Shown piece by piece: positions 1 through 5,992 of a stretch of 28,542 nucleotides of DNA. The stretch is from Bacteroidota bacterium (GTDB lineage: Bacteria > Bacteroidota > Bacteroidia > UBA7662): NCBI GenBank assembly GCA_016868485.1, contig VGGT01000003.1, positions 1-28,542 of the forward strand. Reading direction: 5' to 3'. Within the stretch, counting starts at the first letter, position 1, and each line of letters opens with the position of its first letter. The translations under genes and the position numbers were made by a program. The notes beneath the pieces were generated by a model, which saw nothing but the letters and a program-made list of their open reading frames with translations, did no database searches and was not told the DNA's origin.

Positions 1-792
1 TGGAAGAACTTTATCGGTCGACTCCGCAAGCCCCTGCACAGTGTAGAAATCGGGCTAATAGGCAAATATGTTGAGCTCAAAGACAGTTATAAATCCATTC
101 AGGAGGCACTCTTACACGCGGGTGTTCACGCCAACACCCGAGTGAATCTGCATTGGATCAAGGCCGAAACACTCGCCGACCTTGCACAGGTGAATCAGCT
201 ATCGCGCCTAGACGGCATTTTGGTGGCTCCGGGCTTTGGAGAGCGGGGATGGGAAGGGAAAATCAATACGATCCGCTTTGCCAGAGAACAAAAAATCCCA
301 TTTTTAGGCATCTGCCTGGGCATGCAGTGCGCGGTCATTGAATTTGCGCGCCATGTGCTCGGATTAGAAGGGGCCAATTCAACCGAGATGCATGGCAACA
401 CCCCTCATCCGGTGATCGACCTCATGCCCGACCAAAAAGAGCTCCATGAGAAAGGCGGCACCATGCGGCTGGGCGCCTACCCCTGCAAGATCAAAAGCGG
501 CACCCTGGCCGATTCTGTATACGGAGGGGAGGGACTTATTCGTGAGCGCCACAGGCATCGCTATGAATTCAACAACGAATATCTTCCCCATTTTAAAGGA
601 AGTTCGATGGTCTTCAGCGGGATGAACCCCAGCAGAAAGCTGGTGGAAATGGTGGAACTTCAAGACCACCCTTGGTTTTTGGCCACCCAGTTCCACCCCG
701 AATACAGAAGCACTGTGGCGCAACCCCATCCCCTATTTGTGGGATTTGTACGTGCCGCATTGGCGCAACAGAGCGCCCAAACCCCCGACTGA
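1..792 (+). CDS. pyrG: CTP synthase, C-terminal part (5' end outside window)
   Basis: CTP synthase makes CTP from UTP, ATP and glutamine in the cytosol. Frame 1 is open from the first base, so only the C-terminal glutamine amidotransferase (GATase) domain is present. The first visible residues (IGLIGKYVELKDSYKSI) match the start of that domain. The nucleophile motif GICLGMQ is seen, with the Cys codon near base 313; GFGERGWEGK lies upstream, and the FHPEYRS motif near the end carries the His and Glu of the catalytic triad. The stop is TGA at 790-792. The N-terminal synthetase domain must lie before base 1. yidC follows with its own promoter 29 bases after the stop. Nothing looks broken, and the identification is firm. 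Confidence 0.97.
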   Translation, partial: WKNFIGRLRKPLHSVEIGLIGKYVELKDSYKSIQEALLHAGVHANTRVNLHWIKAETLADLAQVNQLSRLDGILVAPGFGERGWEGKINTIRFAREQKIPFLGICLGMQCAVIEFARHVLGLEGANSTEMHGNTPHPVIDLMPDQKELHEKGGTMRLGAYPCKIKSGTLADSVYGGEGLIRERHRHRYEFNNEYLPHFKGSSMVFSGMNPSRKLVEMVELQDHPWFLATQFHPEYRSTVAQPHPLFVGFVRAALAQQSAQTPD

Positions 793-820
793 CCCCACAA
801 CAAACCGGGCTCTTTTTTCC

Positions 821-828
821 TATTTTTG
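821..828 (+). promoter_or_regulatory. -7 promoter element of yidC
   Basis: TATTTTTG matches the Bacteroidota -7 consensus TAnnTTTG. It ends 7 bases before the yidC ATG at 836, so the mRNA leader would be only a few bases. No TTG is seen at the usual 19-base spacing. It also explains why the upstream in-frame ATG at 737, inside pyrG, is unlikely to be the start. Confidence 0.55.
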
Positions 829-835
829 CATCCCA

Positions 836-2722
836 ATGGACCGTAACTCACTGATTGGCTTATTTTTGATTGGACTCATCCTGATGGTGTTCAGCTACTA
901 TTCAGCTCCACCTCCACAGGATCCCGCAACCAACGGGAAAACCGCTGCTGAATCGATTGCCCCAAGCAAGGGGTCAACTTCCAGTGTGAATCCTGCGGTT
1001 GAACAGCCAACCAATGAACAGGCAACCAACACTTCCGGGGCAAGCGGTCTTCCCGGCGGTGGTGAAGCCGCAGCTGCAGATAGCTCATGGACGGTCGACA
1101 GCTCAACGGCGCTCGGGTTGTTTCGCCCTTTCCGAAGAGGAACGCCTCAAGAATTCGTGATCCAAAACCCACAGATCCGAGTGACCCTCAGCAGTTTGGG
1201 GGGAGCGGTTTCGGAAGTCGAGCTCAAAGAATACACCACCTACCGAAAAACTCCCTTGCTTCTGTTTAAAAAGGGTGATGCACGCTACAATTTTACCTAT
1301 TCCGCCGGTGGCCAAACCCTTCGCACCGAGCAACTGTATTTTTCAGCATTTGCCCAAACCGACAGCAGCTTAGTGCTGAGGGTCGAACCGCGCTTAGGAT
1401 CCTTTATTGAGCACCGTTATTTGTTACCCGAATCGGGCTATGAGCTAAAGCATGAGGTACGTAGGGTCAATATGTCGACGCTACTCGAGTCGAACAACCG
1501 TTATACTGAACTAGAATGGCAGGTACGAGCGCCTTCACAAGAACGAGACCTTGAAGAAGAGCGCAAAATACCCGATATCTATTACCGATACCTCAACGAT
1601 GAGCCCGACTACCTCACCATCAACAAAGAAGAAAGTGAGGATCTACCCAATCAGGTTAAGTGGATTTCGTTTAGGCAAAAATTCTTCAGCAGCAGCCTGA
1701 TCGCAGAAGGTCACTTTGATAATGCCAAAATTTCAGGTCGCCCGCTGACCGATAGCGCACATACCGCCGAATACTACGCCAGCTTTACCATGCCCATGGA
1801 GAACCCCGATGATGAGCGGTTTGCCATGCGCTTTTATTTTGGCCCAAATCATTTCCAGAAGCTCAAAGCACTCGACCTGGGGCTCGAAAAACAAGTGCCC
1901 TTGGGCTGGGGAATTTTCGGATGGGTAAACCGCTTCATTGTTATCCCCGTATTCAATTGGCTCGACTCTTTCGCATTGAGCTATGGCCTGATTATCCTCA
2001 TTCTCACCCTCATCATCAAGGTCATTTTATTCCCGCTCACCTATCAATCCTATATTTCAGGAGCCAAAATGAAGGTGCTGAAGCCCGAAATTGACGAGCT
2101 CAAGTCGCGCTTCGAATCGGATCCTGCCCGGATGCAGTCGGAACAGATGAAGCTGTTTCAGCGTGCCGGTGTGAATCCGCTGGGCGGCTGCATTCCTCTA
2201 TTATTGCAGTTTCCCATTTTAATCGCCCTTTTTAACTTTTTCCCAGCCTCCATCGAATTAAGGCAGCAAGGATTTTTATGGGCCGACGATTTGTCTTCCT
2301 ACGACTCCATTTTAGACCTGCCCTTCCGCATTCCATTTTATGGTGCGCATGTGAGCTTATTCACCCTGCTCATGACTGCATCTACTTTGTTGTACACCCA
2401 TTTCAACAACCAAATCAGTGGGGTGACCGGCCAAATGAAAACCTTGGGATACATCATGCCCCTGATGTTCTTGCCTGTTCTCAACAGCTATTCATCGGCA
2501 CTGAGCTACTATTACTTCTTGGCCAATATGATTACCTTTGGTCAACAATGGGCTGTTCGTAGATTCGTGATCGACGAGGACGCCATCCACCGGAAAATTC
2601 AGGAAAACAAAAACAAGCCCGTTAAAAAAAGTCGATTCCAGGCCAAATTAGAAGAGATGCAGCGCACGGCGCAACAACGTCAATCGGCGCCCCGCTCAGG
2701 AAACAAGAGCAAGGATAAATAA
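836..2722 (+). CDS. yidC: membrane protein insertase YidC
   Basis: YidC/Oxa1 insertase, which inserts and folds inner-membrane proteins with or without SecYEG. I chose the ATG at 836 (628 aa) because the protein then begins MDRNSLIGLFLIGLILMVFS, the usual first membrane segment directly at the N-terminus. A longer in-frame start at 737 overlaps pyrG and lies before the promoter. Residues about 25-350 form the large periplasmic domain. From about 358 to 590 is the conserved five-helix insertase core, including NPLGGCIPLLLQFPI at about 446-460 and the amphipathic cytosolic loop before it. The C-terminal tail is rich in Lys and Arg, consistent with ribosome contact. Length and architecture fit Bacteroidota YidC. 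The next gene starts 7 bases after the stop. Confidence 0.96.
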   Translation: MDRNSLIGLFLIGLILMVFSYYSAPPPQDPATNGKTAAESIAPSKGSTSSVNPAVEQPTNEQATNTSGASGLPGGGEAAAADSSWTVDSSTALGLFRPFRRGTPQEFVIQNPQIRVTLSSLGGAVSEVELKEYTTYRKTPLLLFKKGDARYNFTYSAGGQTLRTEQLYFSAFAQTDSSLVLRVEPRLGSFIEHRYLLPESGYELKHEVRRVNMSTLLESNNRYTELEWQVRAPSQERDLEEERKIPDIYYRYLNDEPDYLTINKEESEDLPNQVKWISFRQKFFSSSLIAEGHFDNAKISGRPLTDSAHTAEYYASFTMPMENPDDERFAMRFYFGPNHFQKLKALDLGLEKQVPLGWGIFGWVNRFIVIPVFNWLDSFALSYGLIILILTLIIKVILFPLTYQSYISGAKMKVLKPEIDELKSRFESDPARMQSEQMKLFQRAGVNPLGGCIPLLLQFPILIALFNFFPASIELRQQGFLWADDLSSYDSILDLPFRIPFYGAHVSLFTLLMTASTLLYTHFNNQISGVTGQMKTLGYIMPLMFLPVLNSYSSALSYYYFLANMITFGQQWAVRRFVIDEDAIHRKIQENKNKPVKKSRFQAKLEEMQRTAQQRQSAPRSGNKSKDK

Positions 2723-2729
2723 TACTCAA

Positions 2730-3188
2730 ATGAGTCGATTAACTATTTCTTACCTTACGCTTTGCGGTTTCATTGCCTTCGGTTTCTTTTATGGGTGCAA
2801 ACACGATCCGGTTTATCCTCCCGGATGGGTTCCGCCCCTCGACACAACGGGCTTAGGCCGCTGTGATCCGGACAGTGTATATTTTGTGAATGATATTCAA
2901 CCCTTGTTGGCCAGGAGTTGTGCCAATTCATCGGCATGCCACGCCGGCAATCGTCCGGCCGAAGGCATTTCCTTAATCAACTATACCGGTGTCATGCAAG
3001 GCAACAATGTTCGCCCCGGCCGCCCCGACAACAGCGAAATCTATGAGGTCATCACAGAATCAGATCCCGATAAAATGATGCCCCCACCTCCTTATTATAG
3101 TCCACTCTCTGCTTCAGAACGTGCTATGATTCGCAGATGGATTGAACAAGGTGCCCTAAACAATGCGTGTAATCCAAATTTGCCCTAA
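2730..3188 (+). CDS. cytochrome-c-like domain lipoprotein
   Basis: Small exported lipoprotein of 152 aa. An N-terminal hydrophobic stretch ends in FFYGC, a lipobox with Cys23, so it should be lipid-anchored. The mature part resembles the planctomycete-type cytochrome c domain seen in many Bacteroidota: IQPLLARSCANSSACHAG, then a Met-rich KMMPPPPY segment and a C-terminal RRWIEQGA helix. The heme-binding motif is unusual: five residues separate the two Cys before His (CANSSACH) rather than the classical two, so covalent heme binding is plausible but not certain. It follows yidC by 7 bases and precedes two other envelope genes, suggesting a small redox or envelope operon. Its substrate is unknown. 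Confidence 0.7.
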   Translation: MSRLTISYLTLCGFIAFGFFYGCKHDPVYPPGWVPPLDTTGLGRCDPDSVYFVNDIQPLLARSCANSSACHAGNRPAEGISLINYTGVMQGNNVRPGRPDNSEIYEVITESDPDKMMPPPPYYSPLSASERAMIRRWIEQGALNNACNPNLP

Positions 3189-3200
3189 TTACCCTAAAGT

Positions 3201-3280
3201 ACCTTTTCGCACAAAATATTCACCTGTTCGTACAATAAATCCACCTATTCGTACTTTAAAAGTCACAACCTATTCCGCGC
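3201..3280 (+). repeat. short 21-bp direct repeats before the OB-fold gene
   Basis: The 92-base gap between two genes holds imperfect copies of a 21-base unit beginning ACCTnTTCGnAC, at 3201-3221, 3222-3242 and 3243-3264, with a fourth truncated copy (ACCTATTCCG) at 3268. The first three are spaced exactly 21 bases, about two helical turns. It could be a decayed minisatellite or an array of regulator sites. No -7 element is evident here. Confidence 0.6.
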
Positions 3281-3700
3281 ATGAAAAAACTGTTCCGATT
3301 CATTCTTGTCTTCTTGTTGCTTGGGATAATCGGCATTGGCGTTTATCGTTATTTATGGCGGCCCAATGACCCGATGAACGGGCAAAAGGCCGATTACCAG
3401 GTTTTGGTGCATGAATGGGTCGAGGAGTTTAAAATCAACGAACAAGCGGCCAATCAAAAATATTTAGGACGAATCGTGGAGGCGAAGGGGGTTGTTCGGG
3501 AAGTGCTGCGCGATTCGCTGGGCGGGATGAATGTGATTCTCGAATCAGGCGACTCGTTTATGGGGGTCAACTGCTCCATGGAATCAGGTGAAGTTGCCCC
3601 CCAAGAGGGCAGCGACACCATAGTGCTGCGGGGTGAGTTTACGGCGCTTTCACTCGATGTATGTATGGCCCGTTGTGTTCGGATCTCTTCACCTAAATGA
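3281..3700 (+). CDS. membrane-anchored OB-fold (tRNA_anti-like) protein
   Basis: A 139-aa protein with an N-terminal signal anchor (MKKLFRFILVFLLLGIIGIG) and a soluble domain outside the membrane. The segment KYLGRIVEAKGVVREV, followed by beta-strand-like stretches and ending RGEFTALSLDVCMARCVRI, fits the tRNA_anti-like OB-fold family common in Bacteroidota exported proteins. Despite the name this family is not shown to bind tRNA, and an exported location makes nucleic acid binding unlikely. It sits between a cytochrome-c-like lipoprotein and a YceI protein, so a shared envelope role is inferred. The ATG at 3281 directly precedes the signal anchor. Exact function unknown. Confidence 0.72.
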   Translation: MKKLFRFILVFLLLGIIGIGVYRYLWRPNDPMNGQKADYQVLVHEWVEEFKINEQAANQKYLGRIVEAKGVVREVLRDSLGGMNVILESGDSFMGVNCSMESGEVAPQEGSDTIVLRGEFTALSLDVCMARCVRISSPK

Positions 3701-3717
3701 CTTTAAATTAATTTACC

Positions 3718-4299
3718 ATGAAACACCCATCTCCTTTTTTTACATTCCTTATGTCGTTCTCGGCATTCGTCCTGCTGTCCACAACATGCGTTCTCGCCCA
3801 GTCGAAGTACATGACGCGCAATGGCTTGATTCGATTTGAGGCAGAAGGCCCGATCAAAGATGATATCAAAGCTGTGAACAACCAAGCCGGTTGTATCCTA
3901 GACGCTTCAACGGGCGATATTCTGTTTAAAATCCCAATCAAATCCTTTGTCTTCAAAAAAGCTCTGATGCAGGAGCACTTTAACGAGAATTATATGGAGT
4001 CACATAAATTTCCCACAGCCGAACTGAAAGGCAAAATTGAAGGCTTTAAACCCGAGGTTCTTCAGAAATCGGGCGTTCAACAAGTGATGGTGAGCGGAAA
4101 AATGACATTGCATGGGGTAACGCGCGACATCCGTGAGCCGGGAACCATGGAGGTAAAGGATGGTAAAATTTTACTGCGCGCTGACTTTGGCGTGGCATTG
4201 GCCGATTATGGCATCAACATACCGAAAATGGTAGAGAATAAACTGGCTAAAGTAGCGCAAGTGAATTTATCCATAGACCTTGCCCCAACCGGACAATAA
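3718..4299 (+). CDS. YceI family periplasmic protein
   Basis: A 193-aa protein with a signal peptide (hydrophobic core FLMSFSAFVLLSTTCVLA, cleavage near AQS). The mature region matches the YceI lipocalin-like beta-barrel fold: IRFEAEGPI, ILFKIPIKSFVFKKALMQEHFNENYM, the conserved HKFPTAELKGKI, and MTLHGVTRDI. YceI proteins bind isoprenoids or other lipids in the periplasm. The internal segment ADYGINIPKM occupies the conserved C-terminal strand region. The gene follows the OB-fold gene by 17 bases and ends just before a tandem repeat and a strong terminator, closing the three-gene group from 2730. The family call is confident; the ligand is unknown. Confidence 0.88.
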   Translation: MKHPSPFFTFLMSFSAFVLLSTTCVLAQSKYMTRNGLIRFEAEGPIKDDIKAVNNQAGCILDASTGDILFKIPIKSFVFKKALMQEHFNENYMESHKFPTAELKGKIEGFKPEVLQKSGVQQVMVSGKMTLHGVTRDIREPGTMEVKDGKILLRADFGVALADYGINIPKMVENKLAKVAQVNLSIDLAPTGQ

Positions 4300-4309
4300 A
4301 CCACCCTTC

Positions 4310-4359
4310 ATGGTGTATAGCAAATATGGCGTAAGACAAAATATGGTGTAAAACAAAAA
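4310..4359 (+). repeat. three imperfect 16-17-bp tandem units
   Basis: Between the YceI stop and the terminator are three adjacent units: ATGGTGTATAGCAAAT (4310-4325), ATGGCGTAAGACAAAAT (4326-4342) and ATGGTGTAAAACAAAAA (4343-4359). They differ by a few substitutions. The last unit runs into the A-tract of the terminator. No function is evident. Confidence 0.65.
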
Positions 4360-4388
4360 ATCCTGTCTTCTGACAGGATTTTTTTTTT
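4355..4388. terminator. bidirectional rho-independent terminator
   Basis: A perfect 7-bp stem TCCTGTC (4361-4367) / GACAGGA (4372-4378) with a TTCT loop. It is flanked by six A on the left and ten T on the right, so it can end transcription of the YceI operon on the plus strand and of the tRNA pair on the minus strand. Confidence 0.92.
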
Positions 4389-4389
4389 G

Positions 4390-4473
4390 TACCCAGGATC
4401 GGAGTCGAACCGATACGAGTGTTATCTCACAGGTGTTTGAGACCAGCGCGTCTACCAATTCCGCCACCTGGGC
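4390..4473 (-). tRNA. tRNA-Leu (anticodon CAA)
   Basis: An 84-base class II tRNA on the minus strand. The acceptor arm GCCCAGG pairs with CCTGGGT, and the D-arm is GCGGAATTGGTAGACGC. The anticodon loop CTCAAAC gives anticodon CAA (4437-4439), reading UUG. A long variable arm can form a TGAG/CTCG stem, and the T-arm is ATCGG-TTCGACT-CCGAT. CCA is not encoded. The anticodon stem has a U-U mismatch at pair 28-42 (bases 4445 and 4431). It lies 11 bases after tRNA-Cys and ends at the terminator. Confidence 0.95.
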
Positions 4474-4484
4474 ATTTTTTGATG

Positions 4485-4555
4485 AGGTCGGAAGCGGATT
4501 CGAACCGCTGTAGGAGCTTTTGCAGAGCTCTGCCTAGCCACTCGGCCATCCGACC
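4485..4555 (-). tRNA. tRNA-Cys (anticodon GCA)
   Basis: A 71-base tRNA on the minus strand. Acceptor GGTCGGA pairs with TCCGACC, and the discriminator base is U, as expected for Cys. The anticodon stem GAGCT/AGCTC encloses loop CTGCAAA with anticodon GCA (4521-4523). The T-arm is AGCGG-TTCGAAT-CCGCT. CCA is not encoded. It is the first gene of a two-tRNA unit with tRNA-Leu. Confidence 0.96.
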
Positions 4556-4564
4556 AATCGGCCA

Positions 4565-4594
4565 CAAATATAGGACAAAGACCGCTCATTTCAA
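4565..4594 (-). promoter_or_regulatory. consensus promoter of the tRNA-Cys/tRNA-Leu unit
   Basis: On the minus strand, TTG (4592-4594), a 19-base spacer and TATATTTG (4565-4572) match the Bacteroidota housekeeping promoter TTG-N19-TAnnTTTG exactly. It lies 9 bases before the tRNA-Cys 5' end and starts 15 bases after the permease stop. Confidence 0.85.
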
Positions 4595-4609
4595 ATGGTA
4601 CCTTGACTT

Positions 4610-5866
4610 TTATTCATAGCGCAGTGCCTCGATCGGATCGAGGCGTGCCGCTTTGGCCGCTGGATAAAAGCCCGACAACAGGCCTACAGCCAAACAGAGT
4701 ACGATACCACTGCCCATCCATACCCATGGAATGATAAATCCTACGCCCACCACCATGGCTACTGCGTTACCCACAGCCATACCCAACACAACACCTACTA
4801 CCCCGCCGATCTGCCCAATAAACAAAGCCTCAAGAAGAAACTGCCACCGAATCAGCTTTTGGGTGGCACCGAGGGCTTTGCGCGTACCAATTTCGCGTGT
4901 GCGTTCGGTGACCGAAACCAACATAATGTTCATGAGACTTATCGCCGCACCAAAAAGCGTAATGATTCCAATTAATCGTGCAGCCAATCCGATAAAGGCA
5001 AGGTTCTCGATCAAACTTGACGCAAAGCTATCGGCTTTTTGAATCTCAAAATTATCTGGAGCCGCCGGACCGAGTCGGCGGATGTTCCGAAACAGAACCT
5101 CCGTCTCCGCGATTGCCTCCTTCAATTGCTCGGGTCGGGCAGCAAGGACAGATAAAGTGTGTGACCGATCGCTGTCGGGAAACATGCGCCTGGCGAAGGT
5201 CACAGGAACCACCACACTTCGGTCGCCGTTTTGAGAAAATCCTGAACCCTTTTCTTCGAGAACACCCACAACAAGGACCCGAACCCCCGATACTTTAACC
5301 GCTTGACCGACGGCAGCGTTCTGGCCGAACAACTTTTCAGCGACTTCATGCCCAAGAAGCACCACACCAGAAGCATTTTCCATTTCTGCCGGGGTGAAGT
5401 TCCGGCCCTGAGACAGCGACAATGCCGCTGTAGTTAAATAGTTGGGGTCGGAGGCAAAAAGAGTAATGTTTGGATTGGTCTTGGTGTTTTTGTGCGTTAC
5501 CGTTACGGCCATGCCCACCAGGCAGTTCACGGACACCCGCGACGGAAACTGGAATTGCTGCTGAAATCGTACCGCTTCGCTGTAAGAAATGTAGCGACGC
5601 TCGATGCGTTTGCGCCGGGCACCAAATCCCATTTGTCCTGTTCGATTTCGAATGGTGAATGTATTCGCCCCCATACTGGTGAACGTATCGGTGAGCGACT
5701 TTTCCAAGGCATCGATCGAAGTTAGAATTCCCACAAGAGCCGAAATACCGATGGCTATAATAAGTGCCGTGAGACCTGCACGCAAACGTTGTTGCAATAC
5801 AGAGGCCAATGCCATACCTAAAAGAGCCTGAACGCCCGGTTTCACCCGGTAAAAATACGCAGTCAC
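4610..5866 (-). CDS. MacB/FtsX-type ABC transporter permease
   Basis: Inner-membrane permease of the MacB/FtsX type, 418 aa from a GTG at 5866. The order is: N-terminal helix around residues 32-50 (LTALIIAIGISALVGIL), large periplasmic MacB-like domain to about 285 (with VNCLVGMAVTVT and SLSQGRNFTPAEMENASGVV), then three helices (IGIITLFGAAISLMNIMLVS; the GGVVGVVLGMAVGN region; VLCLAVGLLSGFYPA). The ending AAKAARLDPIEALRYE is the family's conserved C-terminus. TERTREIGTRKALGAT is the cytosolic coupling loop. No ATPase gene is adjacent on this strand, so its partner must be encoded elsewhere. A second GTG at 5845 lies 4 bases after TATTTTTA and could be the real, leaderless start. Substrate unknown. 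Confidence 0.9.
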   Translation of the reverse strand: MTAYFYRVKPGVQALLGMALASVLQQRLRAGLTALIIAIGISALVGILTSIDALEKSLTDTFTSMGANTFTIRNRTGQMGFGARRKRIERRYISYSEAVRFQQQFQFPSRVSVNCLVGMAVTVTHKNTKTNPNITLFASDPNYLTTAALSLSQGRNFTPAEMENASGVVLLGHEVAEKLFGQNAAVGQAVKVSGVRVLVVGVLEEKGSGFSQNGDRSVVVPVTFARRMFPDSDRSHTLSVLAARPEQLKEAIAETEVLFRNIRRLGPAAPDNFEIQKADSFASSLIENLAFIGLAARLIGIITLFGAAISLMNIMLVSVTERTREIGTRKALGATQKLIRWQFLLEALFIGQIGGVVGVVLGMAVGNAVAMVVGVGFIIPWVWMGSGIVLCLAVGLLSGFYPAAKAARLDPIEALRYE

Positions 5867-5902
5867 AATCGCTTTTTAGTGGCTTTTGACCTTTTAATTG
5901 CC

Positions 5903-5910
5903 TATTTTTG
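5903..5910 (+). promoter_or_regulatory. -7 promoter element of the aconitase gene
   Basis: TATTTTTG matches TAnnTTTG and lies in the 126-base gap upstream of the aconitase ATG, which would give a leader of about 80 bases. No TTG is seen at 19-base spacing. The leader shows no obvious riboswitch. Confidence 0.5.
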
Positions 5911-5992
5911 CATTTTGTTTCGTCGGACCCTGTTTATTCCGATTCAACCTTTATTCTTTTGAAAAATCAACCCCATTCTAAAAACTGAAACC

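Noticed and set aside
737..835. 33-codon N-terminal extension of YidC
   Set aside because: It overlaps the end of pyrG and precedes the -7 element; the normal N-terminal helix starts at 836.
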